Source of the DNA: JBBATK01 sp044228685
GTDB lineage: Bacteria; Bacteroidota; Ignavibacteria; Kapaibacteriales; NICIL-2
Direction of reading: 5' to 3'
Assembly (NCBI GenBank): GCA_044228685.1
Contig: JBGAUL010000021.1
Span: 1 to 64,000, forward strand
DNA length: 64,000 bases
The notes under the pieces were generated by a model. It made no database searches, was not told the DNA's origin, and saw only the letters and a list, made by a program, of their open reading frames with translations. Both the position numbers and the translations under genes were made by a program. This document shows positions 47,066 through 56,844 of this stretch, piece by piece (within the stretch, counting starts at the first letter, position 1; each line of letters starts with the position of its first letter).

Positions 47066-48394
47066 ATGAAATACACCGTTCTCGGCGCTGCAAAAAGCGG
47101 AATGTCAGCAGCCAAACTCTGCCAACGTCTGAATCTTGAGGTTTTTGTATCCGAAAGCAAGGCCGTGCAGCACTATGAGCAACAGCATCAAGAACTCATG
47201 CGCTTGGGAATTCCCAATGAGTTTGGTTCACATGGCTCTTCGGTATTCGACTGCGATACCATCATCACATCTCCGGGCATTCCACCGCAAAGTGCGGTTA
47301 TACAAGAAGCTGAGCGACTCGGCATCCCCATCATTTCAGAACTCGAATTCGCCTATCGTTCCTGTCGCAATCCCATCATTGCCATTACGGGCACCAATGG
47401 AAAAACGACGACGACGGCTCTAACCGCTTACATCCTTAATCAGAGTGGTCACAACGCAGTGGCATGCGGAAATATCGGATTACCTCTGTCCGATTTGGTT
47501 TTAGACGCTCCTTCGGACCAAATTTTTGTGGCTGAATGCAGCTCATATCAGCTCGATCGAACTGTTCAGTTTCGTCCACAGGTCGCAGCCATCCTCAACA
47601 TCAGCCCTGATCACCTTGCATATCACGGTACTGTGGATAATTACGTGAAAGCAAAGTGGAAAATTTCATCGAACCAAGGGGCCTCGGATACACTAATTTT
47701 GTGCGCCGACGATCCGTTAGCAGCAAGCGGCTCGTCAACTGTCAAATCTCACGTTCTCTGGATAAGTGCTCAGCATCCCGTGCAGCCGGGTATGTATGTG
47801 CGCGCAGAGGATATCGTGCTGGTTAGTGAGCATAAAGAGGAAATACTTATGCAAAGGGGTGAATTACGCCTGCCTGGAGTGCACAACGTGTACAATTCCA
47901 TGGCAGCCGCTCTAGCGGCACGGGCTTTCGAAATCCGCAACGAAGATCTCCGAGACTCTCTCATGTCCTTTTCCGGTGTTGAGCACCGGCTGGAATCCGT
48001 ACGTGTGGTGTACGGAGTGGAATATGTCAACGACTCAAAAGCGACCAACGTCAATGCAACTTGGTATGCATTGCAATCCTACACCAAGCCTATCATTTTG
48101 ATTGCAGGCGGTCGTGGTGACAACAACGATTATTCGTTGCTGGACGATGTGGTGCGCAAGAATGTAAAGTGCATTATCGCCATTGGTGAGGAACAAGAAG
48201 CGTTATTCCAACACTTCTGTACAATTATTCGATGCATTAAATCATCTAGTTTGGACGATGCAGTGCATCAGGCGCAGCAGCAGGCTATGGGAGATGACGT
48301 TGTCTTGTTTTCTCCGGCATGCAAGTCATTCGATATGTTCATGAATTTTGAACATCGCGGTCAAGTATTCAAAGAAATTGTTCAGTCTCTATAG
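47066..48394 (+). CDS. murD: UDP-N-acetylmuramoylalanine-D-glutamate ligase
   Basis: The 442-residue Mur ligase has the ATP loop G-T-N-G-K-T-T-T near residue 111, a substrate region S-P-D-H-L near 178, and a N-D-S-K-A-T-N motif near 320 with the carbamylated-lysine neighbourhood. It adds D-Glu to the peptidoglycan precursor. It starts a plus-strand run into ftsW and envelope genes. No other mur genes are adjacent here. Confidence 0.95.
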   Translation: MKYTVLGAAKSGMSAAKLCQRLNLEVFVSESKAVQHYEQQHQELMRLGIPNEFGSHGSSVFDCDTIITSPGIPPQSAVIQEAERLGIPIISELEFAYRSCRNPIIAITGTNGKTTTTALTAYILNQSGHNAVACGNIGLPLSDLVLDAPSDQIFVAECSSYQLDRTVQFRPQVAAILNISPDHLAYHGTVDNYVKAKWKISSNQGASDTLILCADDPLAASGSSTVKSHVLWISAQHPVQPGMYVRAEDIVLVSEHKEEILMQRGELRLPGVHNVYNSMAAALAARAFEIRNEDLRDSLMSFSGVEHRLESVRVVYGVEYVNDSKATNVNATWYALQSYTKPIILIAGGRGDNNDYSLLDDVVRKNVKCIIAIGEEQEALFQHFCTIIRCIKSSSLDDAVHQAQQQAMGDDVVLFSPACKSFDMFMNFEHRGQVFKEIVQSL

Positions 48395-48465
48395 AATATT
48401 CACGCGGACGAAACATTGACCTGAACACGGAACGTTCACATATTGATTGGCCGATTTTCCTGGCA

Positions 48466-49527
48466 GTGGTTGCACTCATGCTCTTCAGTCTGGCATTTGT
48501 GTACAGTGCTAGTGCATCATTTGCTGATGTGAAGTTTGGTTCAAGTGAGAAGCTCTTCGTCAATCACGCTGTTCGTATTCTCATTGCCTTTGTGCTCTTG
48601 ATAGTCTTTGCAAAAATTGACTATCATCATCTTCGTGAATTCACTCGTCCATTCCTCGTCCTTGCCATACTCTGTCTCGTCTACGTCGTCGCTATGGAGC
48701 TACGCGTCAAAGGTGCGGCTCGCTGGATACATTTAGGTTTCATTCGATTTCAACCTTCAGAGCTTGCCAAGTTTGCGCTGCTCTTCCATTTGGCTGGATT
48801 GTTAGCAGAGCGACGATTTGAGATTCGTGATTTCAAGCGCGGCATACTTCCCTCTCTGATTTGGACCTGCATGATCTGCGTTCTTATTGCCATTCAACCG
48901 AACCTCTCGACATCGCTGGTCATCTTCCTTTTGTCATTCACGTTGATCTTCCTTGCCGGTGCTCGCATCTGGCATATGGGACTCATTGGGGTATGTTCTC
49001 TCGTTGCTGCGGGCGTCTTTGCGGTTGGTGCCGAATACCGCATGCAGCGTATCAACAGCTTTATGAACAATGGTGGTGATGACGCACTCACGCCGGCTCG
49101 TTATCAATTAGAGCAAGCATTGTTGGCTTTTGGTAACGGAGGATTGTTTGGTGTTGGTCCCGGACAAAGTCATCAACGCGATTGGTTTCTTCCGGAACCT
49201 TTCGGTGATTTCATTTATTCCATCGTTGGCGAAGAATACGGTTATCTGGGAACAGTATTGATACTCGTCGCGTTTTCCGTGATACTTTGGCGGGGATTAG
49301 TTGTGGCTCGTCGAGCTCCGGACGATTTCGGCTTTTTCTTGGCAAGCGGTATTACTCTAACCTTGGCCGCATACGCTTGTGTTAATGCAGGTGTGACTTG
49401 TGGTTTGTTACCGACAACCGGTCTGCCAATGCCATTTATCAGTTACGGTGGAAGCAGCGTCATCTTTTCTGCGATGGCAGTTGGAGTCTTGCTCAATGTT
49501 TCCAAGCACGCACAACGACAATACTGA
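48466..49527 (+). CDS. ftsW: Cell-division lipid II polymerase FtsW/RodA family
   Basis: From the GTG at 48466 the protein has 353 residues and about nine to ten membrane helices. SEDS-family marks include Y-S-A-S, G-A-A-R-W-I, Q-P-S-E-L, a G-N-G-G-L-F-G-V-G-P-G-Q-S segment and G-L-P-M-P-F-I-S-Y-G-G-S. Family members polymerise glycan strands at the septum; position after murD favours FtsW over RodA. The N-terminus is uncertain: the frame stays open upstream and encodes an I-D-W-P-I-F-L-A-like lead-in without a standard start codon, so an ATT or CTG start near 48415-48423 is possible. Confidence 0.9.
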   Translation: MVALMLFSLAFVYSASASFADVKFGSSEKLFVNHAVRILIAFVLLIVFAKIDYHHLREFTRPFLVLAILCLVYVVAMELRVKGAARWIHLGFIRFQPSELAKFALLFHLAGLLAERRFEIRDFKRGILPSLIWTCMICVLIAIQPNLSTSLVIFLLSFTLIFLAGARIWHMGLIGVCSLVAAGVFAVGAEYRMQRINSFMNNGGDDALTPARYQLEQALLAFGNGGLFGVGPGQSHQRDWFLPEPFGDFIYSIVGEEYGYLGTVLILVAFSVILWRGLVVARRAPDDFGFFLASGITLTLAAYACVNAGVTCGLLPTTGLPMPFISYGGSSVIFSAMAVGVLLNVSKHAQRQY

Positions 49528-49590
49528 GTCTATGAAGCATAACCTGAATCAAAGCAATAGTCTTCCACAGCCAACTCCCGAACGCAAATC

Positions 49591-52500
49591 GTGAAGTTGT
49601 CAATCTTCTATATCGCCCTCGTATTCAACACAGCTTCGCTTCTGGCGCAACTTTCGCCAACGATGCCCCTGCCCAATGCTTTGCAGGAAAGCCTGAGTTA
49701 CGAGCGATTGCGCAATCAAATGGCTTTGGTGAGTTTATCCTCGCTACAGCAGATAGATGAGGAGTTCGGCCTTCGTGCACCACGTGATGCACGCGAGTTT
49801 GCCATGTGCACTGCTCAATACCAATCGGGCGATTTGCTTTCGGCAGACTTGGCTTTGCAGAATTTCATGAGTCTGCATCCGCACTCAGCTTTCCATCCAC
49901 GCGCACAAATGCTGCGAGCTGAGATCGCTTTTCGTCGCACGAGTTTGGATTCTGCGGCGCATTTGTATGCGGCTGCTTACGCTGAGAACATGAGTGCTTA
50001 TCAGAGCACACAGGATAGTTTGTTTCTGCGCACGGCACATGTCGCGGCTTTTTGGGAAGCGACATCCTTTTCGTTGTTAGGACGTTATGAAGATGCAACC
50101 CAACCCTACAATAACAGCTTGCTATTCGAACGCGGACAATATGCAGACGACGCGCTCTTTGCACTTGGTCAGATCGAAGAAGGTCGTCTTAATTACGACA
50201 AAGCCATTACTTACTACCGTCGCGTTGAGACCGAATATCCTCTCTCCAACGTTGTCTTAATCTCCAAGATTCGTCATGCTCAGTGTCTACTCTTTCTGCG
50301 TGAAAGTAGTAACGCTATCACCGTACTCGCTTCGGCGGAGAATACCCGTCAGAGCGTTATTGAAAGTCAGGAGCAAACTCAAGCATCCGCAAAGACAATA
50401 GAGGCACAAAACGAATTCGAAGAATCCAATCGATCAATTCGCTACTTGCGTGCTGAGGCCATGAATCAACGTGCCTTGTATGATTCAGCGCTGGTCGAGT
50501 TCAATCGAGTAATTACAGACTCAAATTGTAGCGCGGATTTGAAGTATCAGAGTATGCTCGGTGCGGGGTGGTCAAGTCTGAATTTGAAACGATGGGATGA
50601 GGCGGTACACTACTACGATCTCATCATTGACTCGACGGGGAATGATGAGAGTCATTCACAGGCAATGGCTCGTCTCTATCGCAGCGTAGCCTGGAAACAG
50701 CGCGGCAACCGAGACGATGCAGCTCGTGAACTTGCTTTTCTTTCCAGTTCAGCCCGTTACTCACAGACAGCGCTTGCACTCTTAGAGCTTGGTCAGATGC
50801 AGTACGAAGATGCGCACTATGATCAAGCACGTCGCAGTTTGGAACGCGCATTACACGAATCGCCGGACGGCTTAAGCTCCTTGCGTATTACCATTCTTTT
50901 AGGTGCGGTGTACACGCAGCTCCAAGACTGGAAGCATGCAATTAGTAGCTATCAAAATGCTGAGATCATGGCTCGCAAAGCAAGTGTGCACGCGGTGCCG
51001 CAGCGCGATTTCTTCATTCGTGAAGCGATGTTTAAGCGAGCAATTTGTTATGTACAAGACTTCCAGTATCGCGAAGCCATCAGCGATTTAAATGCGGTGG
51101 TTGCAGCAAAGTCAGACGATGATCGCATGGACGAAATTCTCTTCTGGCTAGCAGAAGCCTATTCCCATGCTCATTTGATGAAGAATGCAGAAGAGACCTA
51201 TCAGAAAATTCTCATGAATTACGGCGCAAGTAAGCGTCGTGAAGAGAGCTATTATGGTCTTGGATGGGTGTACTTCCAAACCGAAGTCTTCGACAAAGCA
51301 GGATCAACCTTTGCCAAAATGCTGAACGAGTTCCCTACTTCGCGCTTTGCTCAAGAAGTACGTAATCGCGTGGGTGACGTCCAGTATAAATCTAAGAGCT
51401 ACCTGGAAGCGGCAAAGACCTATCGCGAAGCCTACAAGATGAATCCTAAGGAGGATCAGGGTCAGTATGCAGCCTTTCAAATTGGATTATGCTTGTACCG
51501 TGCAAAAGACTACACAAACGCCATCACGCAATTGCGCAGTTTTGTCAAGAATTACCCCAAGTCTTTTGTTGCCGACCACGCGCAATACACCATTGGCTAC
51601 ATCTACACCATCATCGAGCGTCATGACGACGCAATAAGCGCTTTCGAAGAATTGCTTCGCTCCTATCCTAATAGTGAGCAAGCGCCGGCGGCAATGTATT
51701 ACATCGCCAATTCTTTCTTTGCCAAGGGAGATTACGAGCAAGCTGCAACGAGATTTCGATCATTGATGGGTTTGTATCCAACGACTTACTTCGGAATTGA
51801 AGCACTTCGTGGATTGCAAGAATCGCTCAGCGCGCTGGGTCGTGGTGACGAAGCTATTGAAGTTGGCAAGAGTTATGTCGAGTCGAATCCCGACGGTGCA
51901 ATGAAGGAGCAGATTAGCATGAAGACGATTGAACTCTTCATGCGCAAAGGTGATTACTGCAGCGCTGCCAAGGAATACCAAGAGTTCTTGAAGAAATATC
52001 CGGATTCAGAGTATGGAGCAGAAGCACTGTATTTCATGGCCAAGAGTCAGTTGGAATTGAACGATGCTGACGCCGCACGAGCAAGTTTTGGATTACTCTT
52101 TGCGCGTTACCCAAAGAGCGACTTTGCAGCCAAAGGATTGCTTCAGAGCGCAATACTTGAATTGGGTCGTTCAGATATTAGCAAAGCCGATAGTCTTTTT
52201 GAGTTAGTCGGACGCTCGTTCCCCAGCACTGAGCTAGCTGCTCAAGCACATTTTGAGCGTGCTCAAATGACAATGATCAAAGGCGACACGGCAAAGGCTT
52301 TGGAACTCTTCCACGCCAGCGCTCAACTTCATTTGGGAGAATACTCCTATCAGGCCTTATATCGCTTGGGAATGTTTTATCGTGCCCATGATCTCAATGA
52401 CAGCGCACGTAGCTACTTCGCACAGATCGGTATGTACCAAGACAACGTCGCGTTGGCTGCTGAGTGCTACTATCGCATTGGTGAATTGTACCTGACAGAG

Positions 52501-52725
52501 AAGAACTATGCTAAAGCTGCTGAGAATTTCGAACTCGTGAAATCAAAGTTTGATGGCATCGAAGATTGGTACACTCTGTCGCTGATCAATCTTGGTGAGT
52601 GCTACGAGAAGTTAGGCGAACAAGCAAAGGCAAAAGAAGTTTATCAAACAATCATCATCCTCCATCCAAGTGATGATTACGGTAAATCGGCGCAGTCACG
52701 ATTGAAACGTATAGGAAAAAATTAA
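49591..52725 (+). CDS. Large secreted TPR protein
   Basis: The 1044-residue protein starts at a GTG, with a signal peptide (mature near L-L-A-Q). It is then almost entirely TPR/Sel1-like helical repeats, some resembling the BamD/YbgF type (Y-P-x-S-x-x-A, A-x-Y-x-I-A). Probable periplasmic scaffold. The stop and the next gene's start overlap (TAATG), so it is translationally coupled to an outer-membrane barrel gene. Confidence 0.85.
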   Translation: MKLSIFYIALVFNTASLLAQLSPTMPLPNALQESLSYERLRNQMALVSLSSLQQIDEEFGLRAPRDAREFAMCTAQYQSGDLLSADLALQNFMSLHPHSAFHPRAQMLRAEIAFRRTSLDSAAHLYAAAYAENMSAYQSTQDSLFLRTAHVAAFWEATSFSLLGRYEDATQPYNNSLLFERGQYADDALFALGQIEEGRLNYDKAITYYRRVETEYPLSNVVLISKIRHAQCLLFLRESSNAITVLASAENTRQSVIESQEQTQASAKTIEAQNEFEESNRSIRYLRAEAMNQRALYDSALVEFNRVITDSNCSADLKYQSMLGAGWSSLNLKRWDEAVHYYDLIIDSTGNDESHSQAMARLYRSVAWKQRGNRDDAARELAFLSSSARYSQTALALLELGQMQYEDAHYDQARRSLERALHESPDGLSSLRITILLGAVYTQLQDWKHAISSYQNAEIMARKASVHAVPQRDFFIREAMFKRAICYVQDFQYREAISDLNAVVAAKSDDDRMDEILFWLAEAYSHAHLMKNAEETYQKILMNYGASKRREESYYGLGWVYFQTEVFDKAGSTFAKMLNEFPTSRFAQEVRNRVGDVQYKSKSYLEAAKTYREAYKMNPKEDQGQYAAFQIGLCLYRAKDYTNAITQLRSFVKNYPKSFVADHAQYTIGYIYTIIERHDDAISAFEELLRSYPNSEQAPAAMYYIANSFFAKGDYEQAATRFRSLMGLYPTTYFGIEALRGLQESLSALGRGDEAIEVGKSYVESNPDGAMKEQISMKTIELFMRKGDYCSAAKEYQEFLKKYPDSEYGAEALYFMAKSQLELNDADAARASFGLLFARYPKSDFAAKGLLQSAILELGRSDISKADSLFELVGRSFPSTELAAQAHFERAQMTMIKGDTAKALELFHASAQLHLGEYSYQALYRLGMFYRAHDLNDSARSYFAQIGMYQDNVALAAECYYRIGELYLTEKNYAKAAENFELVKSKFDGIEDWYTLSLINLGECYEKLGEQAKAKEVYQTIIILHPSDDYGKSAQSRLKRIGKN

Positions 52726-54347
52726 TGCGTTTACTATCTCCCATACTCTTCATGACTCTTGCTGCTCTTGTTTTAAGCGGCACTAGTCCTGTGCTCGCAC
52801 AGCAAGCTCAAGACCAAAGCGGCGTGCCGGTTGATATTCTGGATATCATCGTAAAAGGTTCTGCCACGTTGAAGCTGAGCTCGACTTCCTTTGCAAAACA
52901 AAGTGCTCAAAACACACGTCCGCTCAATCAACGAGAACTTGATAGTCTTAACTCACTTGAAAAGCAAGCCCCGCTGTTGCTCGCTCGCAACAGTGCACCG
53001 AGTTCGATGACGCCATTAGCACACCGCAGTCTGGAGTTGCATGCCTACATGGGACTCTTTCAAAGTCCGGACTTGGGTCTTGTCTACGGCGATGTCTTTG
53101 GTCAGTATAGAGTCAATGCACTCGTGAACTATTCCGCTTCAACCGGTTTCATGACAAATGCGGACTTTTCCTTGCTCAATATTCAGGCTGGATTGTCGCA
53201 TCAAGCTCTTCCCGGCGACGGCTTATTTGCTTCTTCCCGATTGTCGCTTGGAATACAGGCTTTGTCGCAATCATACCATCTATATGCATCAGCCGACTCC
53301 GCACCGCGACGTAGTGTACAACTCTTGAGTGCACGTGCAGAGCTTCAGCATCCGGCACAAGGACCGGGATTTGATGCGGCGATTGATGTTGGTCAGTTTG
53401 GTGTGACAACCGAGACACAAATCCAACAGCAACGCAGCGAAAGCATTTTGCAAGCACGAGTTCGAGCTACAATGAAGAGTTCAGCGTATACACCCTTTGC
53501 AGAAGCGCGATTCAATATTCACCCCTACGAAGGAACGACCTTGTCGGATAACGAGCTCGGTCTGGGTTGTAGCTTTAGTGATAGTGGTCTTCGCGCATCC
53601 GCAAACATAGGCTTCCAATTTGCCTCGAATTCGGAATCACTAGTCCAGTATGCCCTTGCTGCGAGAATCAAGCTGAGCACCGAGTTATCAAATACTCTGA
53701 GATTGCAAGCTGAACTGCAGCGAGAGAATTCGATGAACTTCTATTCTACGCGTTGGCAGGACAATCCCTTCATGAACCCACTATCAAAGTTGGATGTCAA
53801 TCGTTTGAATCTCGGAACGCATCTAAGTCTATCTTATCATCCAAGCATCGCATGGGAGTCAAGTCTTCATCTGCGATTTGATTCATACGGACAATACGCC
53901 GTTATGCAACTGGACTCAGTTCTGCAGTTTAGCGATGTTTATGTTCCGGCTCAGATCTTTGGACTAGAGTTACACACACAATGGCGACCGGACACCTTGT
54001 CTATACTTACGGCGGCACTTGTCGTTCAAAGCGCAACACAAGACGGTGGAGCTTCACTGCCCTACGTAGCACCAATTGAATGCAGTATCGCGTATCAACG
54101 GCAAATCATTAAAAAGCTCAATTTTGAGGCTCAGTTGGCATATAGAGCTGCCCGTGATGCTCAACTAACAAGCACAATTTCCTTGGCGTCATACATGCTG
54201 GTAAACCTCAGTGCAGCTTATTATTTGACCGATGATTTGTCCCTTGTAGCCCGAGCAGAAAATCTCCTTAATAGTTCTGTTTTTATCTTTGAACGCTACA
54301 AAGAACGCGGAGCATTTGTAAGTGCCGGTATTCGGTGGAGATTCTGA
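52725..54347 (+). CDS. Outer-membrane beta-barrel protein, TonB-receptor-like barrel
   Basis: The 540-residue protein has a signal peptide, a short N-terminal soluble part and about 450 residues of alternating strands. It ends A-E-N-L-L-N-S-S...F-V-S-A-G-I-R-W-R-F, the C-terminal pattern of outer-membrane barrels and of TonB-dependent receptors in particular. The usual plug domain is not evident. Start overlaps the TPR gene stop. A SPOR protein and a TonB-like protein follow. Confidence 0.75.
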   Translation: MRLLSPILFMTLAALVLSGTSPVLAQQAQDQSGVPVDILDIIVKGSATLKLSSTSFAKQSAQNTRPLNQRELDSLNSLEKQAPLLLARNSAPSSMTPLAHRSLELHAYMGLFQSPDLGLVYGDVFGQYRVNALVNYSASTGFMTNADFSLLNIQAGLSHQALPGDGLFASSRLSLGIQALSQSYHLYASADSAPRRSVQLLSARAELQHPAQGPGFDAAIDVGQFGVTTETQIQQQRSESILQARVRATMKSSAYTPFAEARFNIHPYEGTTLSDNELGLGCSFSDSGLRASANIGFQFASNSESLVQYALAARIKLSTELSNTLRLQAELQRENSMNFYSTRWQDNPFMNPLSKLDVNRLNLGTHLSLSYHPSIAWESSLHLRFDSYGQYAVMQLDSVLQFSDVYVPAQIFGLELHTQWRPDTLSILTAALVVQSATQDGGASLPYVAPIECSIAYQRQIIKKLNFEAQLAYRAARDAQLTSTISLASYMLVNLSAAYYLTDDLSLVARAENLLNSSVFIFERYKERGAFVSAGIRWRF

Positions 54348-54357
54348 AGGAACAGCT

Positions 54358-55938
54358 ATGGCAAATGAACCCGATCAAAAACAGCAGAACGACGAATTCC
54401 CCGACGAATCGTCGTCCAATGCATCCTTTCAACTCGATGCAATGGATTCATATCCTGCTGAGTTGCCCTACAGTCCGGCGAGTGCGGACGACACTCCTCA
54501 GTCTTCGAGTTCAGACGCGGTTAGCAGTGACACCCCGCTTGCTGATGCAGGATTGATCGCAACTTTGAAGGAAGATTTAGAGCGAAGTCGCATTCAAAAA
54601 TCAAAGAAAGATTCGCTCGAGGACAGTATCAATAAACTCAAGCAACAGCTTCATAAAACAGATGATGCTGTTGAGAGCGACGAAGATCCTGTTCCCTCTG
54701 ATCTTGACTCGACACCGGCGGAAGCAGAATTTGATTCGGCTCCGGTCGACGACATCGGGGTCGAACCAGTAATGATCGCTCCTCAGGAAGAGGAAGCAAG
54801 CGTCCCAGTAACAGAAATCCAGACCGAACTACCGGAAGATTCACCTTCAGAGCCAATCGTCATGAATGAATCACCAACTCCTCGTCGAAAAGTATGGCCG
54901 ATTGCTGCAGTTGTTGCGGTGATTTCGCTTAGTGCTGGTGGTTATTGGTGGATGGCGTCGCACCCAGTCACTCCTCCGACACAAACAACGGCGACAACAA
55001 AAACCGAAGAACCAAAGCATGCAGTTGCCGACGCGCATACAGCTGAAAATCATGGTCCAGAAAATGAAGCAACAGCCAAACCTGAACACGAAAATGAAGC
55101 TGCGCACGCTTCGCCTACTTCTGCAGAGAATCACGCGGAAGCAGACAAGCCAGCGGTAGCAGAGCACGGCAAGACAGAACATTCTGAAGGCAAAGAAGCT
55201 CCAAAAGCACCTACGTCACATGAGCATGCAGCAAGTAATTCAAGCAGTGCTGCCACAACACACAAAGAGCCGGAACATGCTAGTCCTAAGACGAACAAAC
55301 ATGAGCCAAGCTTAGCGCATAACAGCGCAGCAGACCACAAGAGCACTGCAGCGGCGCACACGGAGCAAAAGCCAAAGTCCAGTGAGAAGAAAGAGGCTGA
55401 AAAAACTCCAGCAAAAGAGAGTCCTAAACTTGCAATGCACACAGAGCCGGAGAAGACAAAGCCTGCTCAGAAGCCAAGTCGGACAGAAGCTGAGGAAACC
55501 AAAACTGCCAAGGAAAAGCCAAGTGCGCAGTTGCAAAAACCAAAACCAGTAGAAATCCAGAAAAAGGAAAAAGACGCCAAGAACCTAACTGCACCGTCAA
55601 CGAGCAGTACACAGACTGCGTCGAATAGTACAACAGCAACAAACCCGGACAAGTGGGAACCCAAGCTCATTGCAAAGCCTGTAATGAAAAGCGCTCCTGC
55701 AAGCTCAAAAGGATTGTACACTGTTCAGATTTACTCTAGTCCGTCGCGCGAAGACGCTGAGGAGTGGATCAAGAGATTAAAGACAAAGAATATCGACGGT
55801 AGCTTTGTTTCAAAGCAAACTGTTCGCGGTACGACGTACTACCGCGTGCGCTTCGGTCAATTCTCAACCCGTGAAGAGGCCGAAGGCGCCGCACTTCATT
55901 CGGGATTCGCCTCAGGCTGGGTTGACCGGGTGAAATAA
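54358..55938 (+). CDS. SPOR-domain membrane protein with His-rich linker
   Basis: The ATG at 54358 (AAGGAACAGCT before it) gives 526 residues. An acidic cytoplasmic N-terminus (about 180 residues), one membrane helix (P-I-A-A-V-V-A-V-I-S-L), a long low-complexity linker rich in Ala, Glu, Lys, Ser and His (many E-H and A-H pairs), and a C-terminal SPOR domain (Y-T-V-Q-I-Y-S-S-P-S-R, then Y-R-V-R-F-G-Q-F) are visible. SPOR binds denuded glycan at division sites. Ten bases follow the barrel gene stop. Confidence 0.9.
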   Translation: MANEPDQKQQNDEFPDESSSNASFQLDAMDSYPAELPYSPASADDTPQSSSSDAVSSDTPLADAGLIATLKEDLERSRIQKSKKDSLEDSINKLKQQLHKTDDAVESDEDPVPSDLDSTPAEAEFDSAPVDDIGVEPVMIAPQEEEASVPVTEIQTELPEDSPSEPIVMNESPTPRRKVWPIAAVVAVISLSAGGYWWMASHPVTPPTQTTATTKTEEPKHAVADAHTAENHGPENEATAKPEHENEAAHASPTSAENHAEADKPAVAEHGKTEHSEGKEAPKAPTSHEHAASNSSSAATTHKEPEHASPKTNKHEPSLAHNSAADHKSTAAAHTEQKPKSSEKKEAEKTPAKESPKLAMHTEPEKTKPAQKPSRTEAEETKTAKEKPSAQLQKPKPVEIQKKEKDAKNLTAPSTSSTQTASNSTTATNPDKWEPKLIAKPVMKSAPASSKGLYTVQIYSSPSREDAEEWIKRLKTKNIDGSFVSKQTVRGTTYYRVRFGQFSTREEAEGAALHSGFASGWVDRVK

Positions 55939-56015
55939 TAGTTATTTTTGTACGTTCATCTTACCGCGGTAGTTAAGCAGCATTGACTATCGATAGTGAC
56001 CGAAAGGAATACAGT

Positions 56016-56837
56016 ATGCGACCCTCTGATAACACAGAGCAAAAGGCGTTTGTCATTCGCATTCCTTGGGACTCTAACACAGTCCGAGGTTTCATTTGTG
56101 CGCTTCTTATCATCATCTTTTTCGTCGTTATCTCGCCGTACATCCCTGTTCGGCCGCTTGTACTGTCTTCGCACGATACTACCTCTATTCCTATAGAAGT
56201 CATAACGCTTCTCAAGTTTGGCAAGGGTAATGGTCCGGCTCCGAGTCATGGTAATCTAACTGATGCAGGCAAGCTTGCGCACGCGACTCAAAACAGTCCG
56301 CGTTTTCAAGATGCTGCAGCTCCTAAACAAAGTACAAAACTCAAATCGACGAGCTCCTCGTCGACTGATATTGCAGTAAATATCAGGACCACAAAGAGCG
56401 AAAACTCTAAGGACGAAAAGAATAAATCTAAGGCCACCGAGAATAGCTCGAATGTAAAAACTAACGTAAGTGATCATTCGACATCGGTTGCTCAAGGTGA
56501 CAAGAAAGCAACAACGGACGGTACAGGTCGTGGCATTCAAGGCACATCTTCGGGTGCCGGTTTGGGTATGTCGCTAGAGTGGACAAATGGCGGTGGCAAT
56601 GCGGTGGTTCTCACGAAGAGAATGCCGACTGCACCGAGTGGTCTCAATAATTCTACCGTCGTCAAGCTTCGCTTTACTGTCGATCGCAATGGCGACGTCG
56701 TTAGCGTTTCTCCCCTTACGCGCGGCGCACCACTAGCTGAATCAGCCGCACTTCGAGCCATGTGGCTTTGGAAATTCAAGCTCAAAGACGAGCAAAGAGC
56801 CGAGGGAATCGTTAAGTTTACGTTTGATGTAAACTAA
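56016..56837 (+). CDS. TonB-like energy transducer
   Basis: The ATG at 56016, with AAGGA before it, gives 273 residues. One membrane helix lies near residues 25-45. A Lys/Ser/Thr-rich periplasmic linker leads to a TonB C-terminal-like domain (V-K-L-R-F-T-V-D-R-N-G-D-V-V, then A-A-L-R-A-M-W-L-W-K-F). TonB couples inner-membrane energy to outer-membrane receptors. No exbB or exbD is adjacent. It follows the SPOR gene and precedes a flippase. Confidence 0.82.
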   Translation: MRPSDNTEQKAFVIRIPWDSNTVRGFICALLIIIFFVVISPYIPVRPLVLSSHDTTSIPIEVITLLKFGKGNGPAPSHGNLTDAGKLAHATQNSPRFQDAAAPKQSTKLKSTSSSSTDIAVNIRTTKSENSKDEKNKSKATENSSNVKTNVSDHSTSVAQGDKKATTDGTGRGIQGTSSGAGLGMSLEWTNGGGNAVVLTKRMPTAPSGLNNSTVVKLRFTVDRNGDVVSVSPLTRGAPLAESAALRAMWLWKFKLKDEQRAEGIVKFTFDVN

Positions 56838-56844
56838 GAACCTC

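Noticed and set aside
46954..47160. Longer start for the TPR protein
   Set aside because: It would overlap the start of divergent murD; the ATG at 46953 avoids this.
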